From assembly GCA_002839855.1 (NCBI GenBank), contig PGYV01000006.1, positions 115,811 through 179,810 on the forward strand: 64,000 bases of DNA. Direction: 5' to 3'. The notes beneath the pieces are model-generated. The model had not been told where the DNA came from, ran no database searches, and saw only the letters and a program-made list of their open reading frames with translations. Every line of letters starts with the position of its first letter. Position 1 is the stretch's first letter. The position numbers and the translations under genes were made by a program. Source of the DNA: Candidatus Goldiibacteriota bacterium HGW-Goldbacteria-1 (GTDB lineage: Bacteria > Oederibacteriota > PGYV01). This document shows, one piece after another, positions 27,909-36,604 of this stretch.

Positions 27909-28910
27909 ATGAAGCCCTTTTTTATTTCATGCGCCGCAATACTATTTTTTTTTGCCGCAGGATGCACCCCAAAAGACACTTTTGAAAAACAGTTAAACAG
28001 CGTGCTTCCGCCGCCCGGCACGTCAGATTTTGACCTTAGCATAACCCTTCTGGAAATATCACGCCTTTTTGACCCGAAATCTGACACCGCCCTTATGAAT
28101 AACGAACTGCAGAAAATGGCTGATAAAATTAAACAGCAGATAGGCGACGAGGCAAATGATGAAATAATAGTTGAAACTTTCAACAGGTATATCTTTGAAA
28201 CTGAAACTTTCAAATACAATAAAAAGGTAATTGATTTTCTGGACAACAACAAACCCCTGACACCCGAAGAATGGCTTGAAATACGTTTGATGAACAAAGT
28301 AATTTCAAGAAGGGACGGCGTCTGCTCCGAACTTTCCTATATCACCCTTATGCTTGGCGAAAAAACCGGGCTTCCCATATGCGTGATAGGCGTTCCGGGC
28401 CACGTTTACGCAAGGTACCAGCCCGAAGGAAAAAGTCCGATCAATATAGAAGCCACAAGCAGCGGCAGGGAATACTATGATTACCAGGACAAGTATAATC
28501 CCGTCTGCCGCGGCGAATCCGAGTATTACGGAAAATGCATGGATAAAAGGGAAGCGGTGGGGCTGTATCTTGGAATAATAGGCGGTGTTATCCGCGATAT
28601 GAAGGACTATAAAAAATCAGATTTATTATTCAAAAAAGCGCTGGAACTTTGCCCCAAAAATCCCGGATTTTACTGGGATAACGCGGAAATACATTGGCGC
28701 GTAAAGGATTACGAAGGGGCAATCATCCTTATAGAAAAAGCGCTGGAAATTGACCCTGAAAGTTCCGCCCTTAACGCTTTTGCGGGCTGGCTTTATAAAT
28801 CAATTAACCGGACTATGAAAGCCGAAGAATACCTTGAAAAAGCGCTGCGTATAGACCCCAATGACCGTTTTGCGGCAGACAACCTTGAAGAATTAAAGAA
28901 AGCAAGATAG
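27909..28910 (+). CDS. Transglutaminase-like (SirB1-type) TPR lipoprotein
   Basis: A 333-residue lipoprotein (lipobox FFAAGC, Cys19). Residues about 35-215 resemble the SirB1 transglutaminase-like domain. The segment DGVCSELSYITLMLGEKTGL carries Cys, and GVPGHVYARY carries His, consistent with a papain-like Cys-His site. The C-terminal part (about 215-333) holds three TPR units (SDLLFKKALELCPKNPGFYW, then AIILIEKALEIDPESSAL). The gene starts 1 bp after the SpoIID stop. A second transglutaminase/TPR protein is encoded at 31497. Actual catalysis is not shown. Members of this family often act as scaffolds. Confidence 0.8.
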   Translation: MKPFFISCAAILFFFAAGCTPKDTFEKQLNSVLPPPGTSDFDLSITLLEISRLFDPKSDTALMNNELQKMADKIKQQIGDEANDEIIVETFNRYIFETETFKYNKKVIDFLDNNKPLTPEEWLEIRLMNKVISRRDGVCSELSYITLMLGEKTGLPICVIGVPGHVYARYQPEGKSPINIEATSSGREYYDYQDKYNPVCRGESEYYGKCMDKREAVGLYLGIIGGVIRDMKDYKKSDLLFKKALELCPKNPGFYWDNAEIHWRVKDYEGAIILIEKALEIDPESSALNAFAGWLYKSINRTMKAEEYLEKALRIDPNDRFAADNLEELKKAR

Positions 28911-28932
28911 CATACCATATTATTAAAATCAT

Positions 28933-28961
28933 TTGCTATTACGCCCTTTATCTGCTATATT
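28933..28961 (+). promoter_or_regulatory. Promoter of a short non-coding transcript upstream of typA
   Basis: TTGCTA (28933-28938), 17-bp spacer, TATATT (28956-28961), with an extended -10 TGC in front. It points at a 29087-29124 terminator and not directly at typA. Confidence 0.6.
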
Positions 28962-28967
28962 TAATCT

Positions 28968-29124
28968 GTAAGAAGAAGGTAGAAGTGGAAAAGAACCGGA
29001 AACAGAAAGTGCAACAGATACCGCTTTAGCACAGAAATTGCTTTGGCAGCAGAAGTTGCAGCAGAAACAGGTTCTGTTCAGCTTTTACCCGGGCTTGCTA
29101 AACTTGCAGCCCGGGCTTTTTTTA
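28968..29124 (+). ncRNA. Candidate small RNA or attenuator leader before typA
   Basis: The interval between a good promoter and a strong terminator is about 157 nt and has no convincing ORF. It is rich in purines and CAG/GAA words, and GAACC (near 28995) could pair with GGTTC (near 29070) to close a long stem. It may be an independent small RNA, or a leader whose terminator controls read-through into typA. I recognise no family. Confidence 0.4.
29087..29124 (+). terminator. Terminator of the candidate small RNA
   Basis: CCCGGGC (29088-29094) pairs with GCCCGGG (29109-29115), extended by an interrupted TTGC/GCA pairing, and followed by seven T residues. Confidence 0.85.
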
Positions 29125-29140
29125 TAATATACGTCTTAAA

Positions 29141-29174
29141 AGAGACGCTTTATTACGCGTCTCTATTTTTTTTT
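29141..29174 (+). terminator. Second terminator immediately before typA
   Basis: AGAGACGC (29141-29148) pairs with GCGTCTCT (29157-29164) and is followed by a run of nine T residues. It ends 32 bp before the typA start, so typA needs read-through or a promoter inside the remaining 30 bp (a possible TCTAATAT near 29182). Confidence 0.85.
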
Positions 29175-29206
29175 AGACCATTCTAATATGGCAGGAAGGT
29201 AATCAT

Positions 29207-31024
29207 ATGAACAGAATCAAGAATATCGCAATTATCGCGCACGTTGACCACGGAAAAACCACGCTTGTTGACTGTATTTTAAGGCAGGCGGGTGTATTTA
29301 AATCACATCAAAAAGTTGAAGAACGCGTTATGGACAGCAATGACCTTGAACGCGAAAGGGGTATTACCATATTTTCAAAGAACGCGGCTTACACTTACCG
29401 CGGTTACAAAGTAAATATCGTGGATACGCCGGGACACGCTGACTTTGGCAGCGAAGTCCAGCGAATCCTTTCAATGGTAGATTCCGTGCTTCTTGTGGTT
29501 GACGCCTTTGAAGGCACTATGCCGCAGACAAAATACGTCCTGAAAAAATCCCTTGAACTTGGCCTTATGCCTATCGTTATAATAAATAAGATAGACCGCT
29601 TAAATTCAGAACCTGATGAAGTCTTAAACCAGGTGTTTGACCTTTTTGTGGAATTAAACGCGGCCGACCACCAGCTTGATTTTCCGGTAATTTACGCTTC
29701 CGGCAGGGACGGTTATGCAAAACTTCACCTTAAAGACGAATCAAAAGACATGATACCGCTTCTGGATATGATTATTGACCACGTGGCAAATACATCCGGC
29801 GACAGGACAAAACCATTTCAGTTTTTAACATCCGCCATCAGCTATGATAATTATATCGGCAAAATAGGCACAGGAAAAATTCACAACGGTTCTGTTAGAA
29901 CCGGAGACAATGTAACCCTTATAAAAAAAGACGGTAAATTTGAAAATTACAGAATTACAAAAATTCTCACTTACGAAGGCATTAACAGGGTTGAACTTAA
30001 AGAAGCATTTGCGGGCGACATTGTATCGCTTGCGGGCATGGATTCAATTGACGTGGGCGAAACCGTAACAGACCCCGAACACCGCGACGACCTGCCTTCA
30101 ATTGACATTGACAAGCCGACGGTTGCCATGACCTTTATGGTAAACAATTCGCCTTTTGCGGGGCGCGAAGGCAAATTTGTAACCTCAAGAAATATCTGGG
30201 ACCGGCTTATGAAAGAACTTCAGACCAACGTGGGTATAATAGTTGAAGCTACAGATTCGCCGGACTCTTTTCTTGTAAAGGGCAGGGGCGAACTTCAGCT
30301 TTCAATCCTGATAGAAAATATGAGGCGTGAAGGTTTTGAACTTCAGGTTTCAAAACCGCAGGTTATTTTCCGCCAGATAGACGGCGAGAAATGCGAACCT
30401 ATAGAACACGCCATAATTGACGTGGACGCGGCTTTTGTAGGCGTGGTCATGGAAAAACTTGGAATAAGAAAAGGGGAACTTATCAATATGGTTCCCGGCA
30501 AAGACGGCTATACAAGGCTTGAATTCCACGTTCCCACAAGGGGGCTTTTGGGATTCAGGAATGAATTCATGACCGAAACCCGCGGCACAGGAATCCTTAA
30601 CCACAGTTTTCATGATTACGGCCCTTATAAAGGCGATGTTCCCACAAGAAATAAAGGCGTTCTTATTGTCCTTGAAGACGGTGTTTCCGTTGCTTATTCT
30701 CTTGATAAGCTTAAAGACAGGGGCGCGTTCTTCATCGCTCCCGTAACTGAAGTTTACGCGGGCATGATAGCGGGGGAAAATTCCCGTGAAAGCGACATGA
30801 TAATTAACGTTTGCAAAGGCAAGAAACTTACCAATATGCGCGCTTCCGGAACAGATGACGCCATTAACCTGGAACCGCCGCGCAAATTCAGCCTGGAACA
30901 GGCTATGGAATATATAGCCGACGACGAACTGCTTGAAATCACCCCCGTTAACATCAGGATGAGGAAAAAAATCCTTGACCCGACAAAAAGGAAAAGGACA
31001 GAAATAGCGGCAGGGAATGATTAA
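29207..31024 (+). CDS. typA: Translational GTPase TypA/BipA
   Basis: Ribosome-associated GTPase involved in stress adaptation and large-subunit assembly. The 605-residue length is typical. G1 is AHVDHGKTTL (about residues 9-18), the switch region follows ERGITIF, G3 is DTPGHADFG, G4 NKID and G5 YASG. The domain order GTPase, beta-barrel II, EF-G III/V-like and the TypA-specific C-terminal domain (RKFSLEQAMEYIADDELLE, then RKKILDP) is complete. SD AGGAAGG. Two terminators stand just upstream, and the 3' end is followed within 4 bp by a word-repeat array. Confidence 0.97.
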   Translation: MNRIKNIAIIAHVDHGKTTLVDCILRQAGVFKSHQKVEERVMDSNDLERERGITIFSKNAAYTYRGYKVNIVDTPGHADFGSEVQRILSMVDSVLLVVDAFEGTMPQTKYVLKKSLELGLMPIVIINKIDRLNSEPDEVLNQVFDLFVELNAADHQLDFPVIYASGRDGYAKLHLKDESKDMIPLLDMIIDHVANTSGDRTKPFQFLTSAISYDNYIGKIGTGKIHNGSVRTGDNVTLIKKDGKFENYRITKILTYEGINRVELKEAFAGDIVSLAGMDSIDVGETVTDPEHRDDLPSIDIDKPTVAMTFMVNNSPFAGREGKFVTSRNIWDRLMKELQTNVGIIVEATDSPDSFLVKGRGELQLSILIENMRREGFELQVSKPQVIFRQIDGEKCEPIEHAIIDVDAAFVGVVMEKLGIRKGELINMVPGKDGYTRLEFHVPTRGLLGFRNEFMTETRGTGILNHSFHDYGPYKGDVPTRNKGVLIVLEDGVSVAYSLDKLKDRGAFFIAPVTEVYAGMIAGENSRESDMIINVCKGKKLTNMRASGTDDAINLEPPRKFSLEQAMEYIADDELLEITPVNIRMRKKILDPTKRKRTEIAAGND

Positions 31025-31027
31025 ACA

Positions 31028-31062
31028 CAGAGGGACAGATGCACGGATGCACAGAGGGACAG
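31028..31062 (+). repeat. Word array A, left arm (GAGGGAC/GGATGCAC)
   Basis: A 35-nt array of the words GAGGGAC, AGATGCAC and GGATGCAC starting 4 bp after the typA stop. Its reverse complement occurs at 31364-31398 with 29 of 35 positions equal, so the pair forms a long inverted repeat. Confidence 0.75.
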
Positions 31063-31129
31063 TTTAAACCTCTTGCAATAAAAGACGCTGGTCTTTAGCC
31101 CTCAAGTTTCTGCATTATTTATCTTGCTC

Positions 31130-31162
31130 TGGTAGCCGCGTCCTTTTAGGGCGCGTTTTTTT
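31130..31162 (+). repeat. TGGTAG palindromic REP, copy 1 (terminator-like)
   Basis: TGGTAGCCGCGTCC then TTTTAGGGCGCG and seven T residues. CGCGTCC pairs loosely with GGGCGCG. With its T-run this copy could end transcription. Confidence 0.75.
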
Positions 31163-31180
31163 GATTTGGTTATATCGCAG

Positions 31181-31215
31181 TGGTAGACGCGGGTCTTTAG
31201 CCCGCGCGTTTTTTT
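31181..31215 (+). repeat. TGGTAG palindromic REP, copy 2 (terminator-like)
   Basis: TGGTAGACGCGGGTCTTTAG followed by CCCGCGCG and seven T residues. CGCGGG pairs with CCCGCG. A partial relative (AGACGCTGGTCTTTAGCCC-like) lies at about 31083. Confidence 0.8.
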
Positions 31216-31250
31216 GAATTTAATGTTTATCTTTTAAATCAATAAATCAA

Positions 31251-31280
31251 CTGCCGCACCCTGAAGGGTGCGCCTACCAG
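31251..31280 (-). repeat. TGGTAG palindromic REP, copy 3 (inverted)
   Basis: On the minus strand CTGGTAGGCGCACCC then TTCAGGGTGCGGCAG. GCACCC pairs with GGGTGC. The 472-bp interval 31025-31496 holds arrays, three REPs and the leader ORF of the next gene, and no other gene. Confidence 0.8.
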
Positions 31281-31363
31281 AACAAAACCAAACCTTCCCT
31301 ATAAGAAATAATTGTGTCATCAGTTATAATACGCAGATTAACAATCTATGGTTTAGCTTTCTT

Positions 31364-31398
31364 CCGTCCCTCCGTGCATCCGACCATCCGTCCCTCAG
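31364..31398 (-). repeat. Word array A, right arm (inverted)
   Basis: The reverse complement reads GAGGGACGGATGGTCGGATG followed by CACGGAGGGACGG, matching the left arm at 31028-31062. The two arms enclose the three REP copies. Confidence 0.75.
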
Positions 31399-31473
31399 CA
31401 CTTCTTATATTTCCCCTTTAATTCTTCCCGTTATTCCTATATAATAAAATAAATTAGACGGGGAGAAAACATA

Positions 31474-31500
31474 ATGATAAAAAAGGCTGATACACAATGA
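31474..31500 (+). CDS. Possible 8-codon leader ORF coupled to the TPR gene
   Basis: ATG at 31474, product MIKKADTQ, with a much better SD (GGGGAG, 31460-31465) than the large gene that follows. Its TGA overlaps the next ATG (ATGA at 31497-31500). A TATAAT lies at 31440-31445. Ribosomes loaded on the leader could re-initiate on the TPR gene. It may also be coincidence. Confidence 0.35.
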   Translation: MIKKADTQ

Positions 31501-34500
31501 AACTTTCAGACGACTTTCTGAACCGTTTCCAGTCTGTCTTTCCTCCGGATAAGCACTCTTTTGAATTTGAAAATTCAGTTTTTGGCCTGTCCTCACTTAT
31601 TGAACCCAAAAATAACGAAACAGAAGCCCGCGCCTCACTGCGCGCGATGTCCACAGAACTTCGAAAAAAAATATCCGGCGACCCGATTCCAAAAGAAAAA
31701 ATACAGATATTTAATTCCGTCTTTTTTGGCGAATGGGGATTTAAATGCGACCCAAAAGCGGATGACTTTTTCGCGGGTAAAATAAAAAAAGAAAACTTTA
31801 ACCATTCATATGAATTGTATGAATACCTTTCCATTCCGGCCGTATTAAAAAAGAAAACAGGCATTTCCTGCACTATAGGGCTTATCTACCTTATGCTCGC
31901 GGAATCTCTTTACATTCCGGTTTATGGCGTGGTCTCTACCGTTCACTTTATGCTGCGCTATGACGACGGCAATACAAAATTTGACATCAATATTATGGAT
32001 AACGGCGTGCTGCGGGATTCACCAAGGGCGGTAAGGGACGAAATCATTTACGGCAAAACTCTTGAACATTACCACAGCGCCGGCATTTTTCTTACCAAAA
32101 TCGCCAGGCTTCTTGAAGCTGAAAACCTTCACGAGCAGGCCGCCCCGCTTTTAAAAAGGTCCATTGAAATCAATCCCGACCTTGCCGAAACACATTACAT
32201 AATGGGGCATTCAGCTTATATGCAGAATAATCCGGCTTTGGCGGAAGAAAAATTTAAAAAAGCGGTGGATATAAATCCGATATACGCCGAAGCATATTTC
32301 TCGCTTGGTGTTGTCTGTTATAAAACCGGTAAAAAGGACGAAGCCATATCATGGTTTAAGAAAGCCACGGGCATCAGGCCGGACTTCGCGGAAGCCCATT
32401 ACATAATGGGAATGATTCACGCTTCCGAAAAAAGAATAGAGGACGCAAAAGAACATTATGCCGAAACTCTTGAACTAAATCCGTCACATACCGACGCTTT
32501 CTACAAGCTGGGGCTTTTATATTATTCAGAGAGGGATATGGCGCGGGCAGAGGCGGCGTTCAGCAAAATAACACAGATAAACCCCAATTACGCGCCCGCC
32601 TGGCTTAACCTTGGGCTTATTTATGAAGGCAAAAAACAGCCCGCCGAAGCGGAAAAATTCCTGCAAAAAGCCGTTGAACTTGCCCCCGAAAACCATACCT
32701 ATAAATTTTACCTGGGCAGGCTTTATTATGCGGCCGGCAATTATGGCGCGGGCGCGGAGTATTTTTCAAAAGCCGCCGAATCAAAAGAACTTCATGATAA
32801 AATTCATTTCCAGCTGGGCGCTTGCCTTTATTATTCCGGAAATGGAAAAGCGGCGGAAGAAGAGCTGAAAAACTGCCTTCACCACACCCCCTTAGACGTA
32901 AATGCTGTGCTAATACTGGCGGAAATTGCCGAAAAAACAAACAGGGATAATGAAGCGGAAAAATACATTGAACTTGTTTTAAAGACAGATCCCGAAAATA
33001 AAACAGCTTTATTTAAAGCCGCACTGATAAATTATAAAAAAGGAAAAAAAGACGACGCGGAAAAAAAACTTACCATACTTGTGGAAAAAGACCCGTCAAA
33101 TCATAATGCCCTGCAGCTTTTAGGTGATATATCCACCGAAAAAGGGGACTTTGAAAAAGCATCCGGATATTATACTTCAGGACTGAATGCATCCACGGAC
33201 TGCAGCGACTGCCATTACGGGCTTGCGCATTGCTGTAAAAATCTGAAAAAAGAGAATGATGCCATAATTCATCTTGAAGCCATTATAAAAAATAACACCG
33301 GATACAAAGACACAGCAATGCAGTTAAGCGCGCTTTACGCGCAGGCAGGAAGAAAAGAGGACAGTGAGAATATACTGAAAACCGCGATAAACTCTTCGGG
33401 CGGCGGGGCTGATATTCATTATAAAATGGGTATTATTCAAATGGAAAAAAACGAAACCGATAACGCGGAAAAGGAATTTCACGCGGCCCTTAATCTGGAT
33501 TCAAAACACGCCTTAAGCCACATATGCCTAGCAGAAATTTACTTAAACAGAAACAGGTTTGAAGATTCCCAAAAACACCTTGAACACGCCCTTAAAATCG
33601 CCCCTGCCGATTCCTTCATAAACTTTAAAGCCGCGCAGCTTCTTATGAAAGAAAATAATTATTCGCAGGCAGAACAACACCTTACAAAAACCATTTCCGC
33701 CGAACCTGCCAATTTGCAGGCGCGTTTTGACCTTTCGGTATGCCTAAAAAACATCGGCAAAACTGACAAAGCCGCGGAAATTCTTGAAAAACTTACGCGG
33801 GAAGCGCCGCTTGTGCCGCAGTACCACTCGTTTTTAGGCACTGTATTAATAGAAACCAATAACAACGCCGGCGCACTGAAAGCTTTTGAACAGGCCCTTG
33901 CACTTGCGCCTGATGACCCGCGGATGATTACCAACATTGCGGACTTAAGCTTTGCCGAAGGGCATTATGAAAACGCCGCCGAAAAGTATCAGATGCTTAT
34001 AAAAAAGAACCCGGATTTTATACCCGCATATACCGGGCTTGCAAAAGCCCTAAAAGGGCAGGGGCAGTTTCTGCAGGCGGCAGAAGCGCTTAACGGAGCG
34101 CTGAATTTCACAGAACAACGCATCCCTCTTTTAAAAGAGATTGCCGCCGCATATACATCCGCAGGCAAATATGACGATGCGGAACAGACATATATAAAAA
34201 TACTTCAGGAAGGCCCGGGCGAAACAAAATCCAGATTATCTTTGGCGACAGTATATTTTAACGAAAAAAAATACGCGCAGGCGCTTGAAAATTACGCCGC
34301 CTATCTTAACGCAAAACCCGACGACCTTAATGCCGGATTCAATTATGCCATATGCCTTCAGGAACTTAAAAAAACAGATGAAGCCATGGAATATTTTAAA
34401 AAATTAACAGAAAAAAATCCCGGCTTTGAAAAAGCATGCGCCGCCCTTGCTAAAATATCCCTTCGGCTTGCAAAATACGAAGACGCCGAAAACGCCGCAA

Positions 34501-34766
34501 AAAAAGCGGTTGAGATAAATAAAAATGACCCTATGCATCACTTTCTGCTTGCTCACATACTGCACGAACAGGTAAAATATATTCCCGCGGAAGAAGCTTA
34601 TAAAACCGCGGCCGCGCTTGCGCCAAAAAACGCTGAAATACTTTATGATTTCGGATTTTTATACCATGAACAGGGCAAATATAAAGAAGCGGAAAAAATT
34701 TTCAAGACAGTAATGGAGATTGACCCGTCATATCACGCAAAAATAGAAAGCAGGAAAAACAAATGA
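31497..34766 (+). CDS. Giant TPR protein with N-terminal SirB1/transglutaminase-like domain
   Basis: A 1089-residue soluble protein without a signal peptide. Residues about 1-200 resemble the SirB1 transglutaminase-like fold (VLKKKTGISCTIGLIYLMLA, then YGVVSTVHFMLRYD). From about residue 205 to the end it is almost entirely TPR units, more than twenty by eye (for example AAPLLKRSIEINPDLAETHY and EKFKKAVDINPIYAEAYFSL). Such superhelical scaffolds bind other proteins. The long array probably grew by duplication. It overlaps the WD40 gene downstream by 4 bp. The start has almost no SD of its own, hence the coupled leader ORF. Confidence 0.88.
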   Translation: MKLSDDFLNRFQSVFPPDKHSFEFENSVFGLSSLIEPKNNETEARASLRAMSTELRKKISGDPIPKEKIQIFNSVFFGEWGFKCDPKADDFFAGKIKKENFNHSYELYEYLSIPAVLKKKTGISCTIGLIYLMLAESLYIPVYGVVSTVHFMLRYDDGNTKFDINIMDNGVLRDSPRAVRDEIIYGKTLEHYHSAGIFLTKIARLLEAENLHEQAAPLLKRSIEINPDLAETHYIMGHSAYMQNNPALAEEKFKKAVDINPIYAEAYFSLGVVCYKTGKKDEAISWFKKATGIRPDFAEAHYIMGMIHASEKRIEDAKEHYAETLELNPSHTDAFYKLGLLYYSERDMARAEAAFSKITQINPNYAPAWLNLGLIYEGKKQPAEAEKFLQKAVELAPENHTYKFYLGRLYYAAGNYGAGAEYFSKAAESKELHDKIHFQLGACLYYSGNGKAAEEELKNCLHHTPLDVNAVLILAEIAEKTNRDNEAEKYIELVLKTDPENKTALFKAALINYKKGKKDDAEKKLTILVEKDPSNHNALQLLGDISTEKGDFEKASGYYTSGLNASTDCSDCHYGLAHCCKNLKKENDAIIHLEAIIKNNTGYKDTAMQLSALYAQAGRKEDSENILKTAINSSGGGADIHYKMGIIQMEKNETDNAEKEFHAALNLDSKHALSHICLAEIYLNRNRFEDSQKHLEHALKIAPADSFINFKAAQLLMKENNYSQAEQHLTKTISAEPANLQARFDLSVCLKNIGKTDKAAEILEKLTREAPLVPQYHSFLGTVLIETNNNAGALKAFEQALALAPDDPRMITNIADLSFAEGHYENAAEKYQMLIKKNPDFIPAYTGLAKALKGQGQFLQAAEALNGALNFTEQRIPLLKEIAAAYTSAGKYDDAEQTYIKILQEGPGETKSRLSLATVYFNEKKYAQALENYAAYLNAKPDDLNAGFNYAICLQELKKTDEAMEYFKKLTEKNPGFEKACAALAKISLRLAKYEDAENAAKKAVEINKNDPMHHFLLAHILHEQVKYIPAEEAYKTAAALAPKNAEILYDFGFLYHEQGKYKEAEKIFKTVMEIDPSYHAKIESRKNK

Positions 34767-35860
34767 AATTGACAGCGCTTTTGTTAACATACTTTTTTAC
34801 ATCGGTAAATCTTTTTGCGGCGCCGCACTTTACGGCAGAACCGTTTAAAGACATGCGTTTCGCGATACTTCCGGCTTCATCCGTTGTTTTTCTGTCATCT
34901 GATAATGATATTGCGGCAGCTTACCTTGACGGTACCATACGGACACTTGACCTTAACGAAACAAAAGCCGTACTTAAAATGCCCGCAGGCAGCCCTATAT
35001 CCGCCATTGCGTATTCATTTAGTGCCAAAACACTTATTTCCGCGGACTATTCCGGCGCGGTGAAATTATGGGATATTTCAACCGGTAATATTATAAAAAG
35101 CCTGCAGCCGTCAGATACCATCGCCTTATCCTGCGCGGCCGGAAACGACGGCGCCTTATTTGCCGCAGCATCGTCCAACAAAACTTATATTTACACCTTT
35201 AATAACCACAACAAAATAAAAGAACTTTCTGCAGCGGCAAATACGGTTTACAGCAGGGTGGATTTTTCCGGCGATAAAAAAAGGTTTCTTACCGCATCAG
35301 GTAATATTATAGATATTTACGGTACAGCCAAAAGCACCGGCATTAAGAAAATGTTCATGCCGGGCAGTATTAACATAAAAAAAGAACGCTCTATAATACA
35401 CGGGCAGCCGGTAAATTCAGCGGTATTTTCAGCGGATTCTTCACTTATTGCCGCGGGCGGTAACAGCAATATTTTAAGCGTTTACAGGGCGGAAGACGGC
35501 CTTAAACTGTGGTCAGACGCCTCTTTTAGCGGCGGTGTCCGCGGCATTGCTTTTTCGCCGGGTTCAAAATACCTTGCGGCAGGGGACAGCAGCGGCAGGA
35601 TTATTTTTTATAATTCAAAAACCGGCACTAAACTGTCAGAATTTAACCTGCCATCCAAAGTTTACAGTATTGCTTTTTCTCCGTCAGGAAAGTTCTTTGC
35701 GGCAGGTATGGGCAGCGGCATTGTTAAAGTCTGGAAAACCCCCAAAGACGCTAAAAAGATTAAAATAGATTTTTCAGGATTAAAGACAGTCTTAATCTCC
35801 ATACTTGCCTCTTTAATCCTCTTATTCATTATATTCTTAAAACTTAGGTCAAAAAAATAA
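34763..35860 (+). CDS. Exported, membrane-anchored WD40-repeat protein
   Basis: A 365-residue protein with an N-terminal signal peptide (about residues 1-19, ending LFAAPHF), a WD40-type beta-propeller (about 30-325) and a C-terminal membrane helix (about 338-360) followed by LRSKK. Repeat units are visible as AIAYSFSAKTLISADYSGAV, KLWDIS, GIAFSPGSKYLAAGDSSG and SIAFSPSGKFFAAGMGSG. The topology is therefore a periplasmic propeller with a short cytoplasmic tail. It overlaps the 1089-residue TPR gene (ATGA), and both repeat types are protein-binding platforms, so the two products may work in one complex across the inner membrane. Confidence 0.85.
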   Translation: MKLTALLLTYFFTSVNLFAAPHFTAEPFKDMRFAILPASSVVFLSSDNDIAAAYLDGTIRTLDLNETKAVLKMPAGSPISAIAYSFSAKTLISADYSGAVKLWDISTGNIIKSLQPSDTIALSCAAGNDGALFAAASSNKTYIYTFNNHNKIKELSAAANTVYSRVDFSGDKKRFLTASGNIIDIYGTAKSTGIKKMFMPGSINIKKERSIIHGQPVNSAVFSADSSLIAAGGNSNILSVYRAEDGLKLWSDASFSGGVRGIAFSPGSKYLAAGDSSGRIIFYNSKTGTKLSEFNLPSKVYSIAFSPSGKFFAAGMGSGIVKVWKTPKDAKKIKIDFSGLKTVLISILASLILLFIIFLKLRSKK

Positions 35861-35887
35861 TATGAAATTATTGATTTTATTAGTTTA

Positions 35888-35916
35888 TTTACAAAAAACA
35901 ATAAACATTATATAAT
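35888..35916 (+). promoter_or_regulatory. Promoter of the MORN gene
   Basis: TTTACA (35888-35893), 17-bp spacer and a perfect TATAAT (35911-35916), 27 bp before the ATG at 35943. Confidence 0.75.
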
Positions 35917-35942
35917 TATTGTTATAAATAACAGGGAGAGTT

Positions 35943-36479
35943 ATGGACCTTTTAACAACGACAGTACAGGCAAACATACAGCGTTTCTTTAAAAACGGCA
36001 GGCCGGTAGCCACCTGGCAATACAGCAGCGACGGCACAATTAAACGCGAAGGCGAAAAAATAAGCGGGGTTGCCCGCATGTACGGCGATAACGGCGCGCT
36101 TATGTCAGAAATGACCTATAAAAACAACAACTTAAACGGCCGTTTTTCCCTTTTTTCCGGCAGCGGTTTTCTGGAAGAAGAAGGGGAATTTAAAAACAAC
36201 GAACTTCACGGCAGCTATTCACAGTATTATCCCGCAGGTAAAATAAAACTTCAGGGTACTTATCATAATGGCATGAAGCACGGCATTTTCAGATTATTTT
36301 ATGAAACCGGTATAATGGAAGAAGAAGAATCATACAAAAACGGCGTGCTTGACGGCAATTACGTGTCGTTTTACCCCAACGGCGTAATAGAAACCGAAGC
36401 CGCCTATAAAAACGGCAAACTGACAAAAATTACCCAGTTTGACACCAACGGCGCAGTAAAAAAACAGGAAAAGTATTAG
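35943..36479 (+). CDS. MORN-repeat protein (YwqK-like)
   Basis: A 178-residue protein made of repeated units of about 21-24 residues with the pattern [YF]-x-[DNS]-G-x-[LI]-x2-[ET] (MYGDNGALMSEMTYKNNNLN, LFSGSGFLEEEGEFKNNELH, YYPAGKIKLQGTYHNGMKH, FYETGIMEEEESYKNGVLD, FYPNGVIETEAAYKNGKL). This is the toxin-antitoxin YwqK/MORN_2 fold, a beta-sheet stack often used as a protein-interaction or immunity module. There is no signal peptide, so it is cytoplasmic. It is monocistronic with a near-consensus promoter and GGGAGAG SD. No toxin is adjacent. Function is unknown. Confidence 0.85.
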   Translation: MDLLTTTVQANIQRFFKNGRPVATWQYSSDGTIKREGEKISGVARMYGDNGALMSEMTYKNNNLNGRFSLFSGSGFLEEEGEFKNNELHGSYSQYYPAGKIKLQGTYHNGMKHGIFRLFYETGIMEEEESYKNGVLDGNYVSFYPNGVIETEAAYKNGKLTKITQFDTNGAVKKQEKY

Positions 36480-36604
36480 CACGGGAATCTCTTATCCCTC
36501 ATATATTTGAATGTAAAATCCGATTTTGGTGATATGTTGTCAGATGTTACGAAAAATAAAGACGTACAATTTACAATTAAAAATTATTTTCGTTGAGGAA
36601 AAAA

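Noticed and set aside
28968-29124. RNase P RNA, suggested by AGTGCAACAGATACCGC
   Set aside because: Only one short segment resembles the conserved core. The 5' GAGGAAAGTCC region and the 3' conserved block are missing, and the cassette is much too short.
31028-31398. CRISPR array, considered because of repeated words
   Set aside because: Units are 7-8 nt words without regular spacers, arms are inverted relative to each other, and no cas genes are present.
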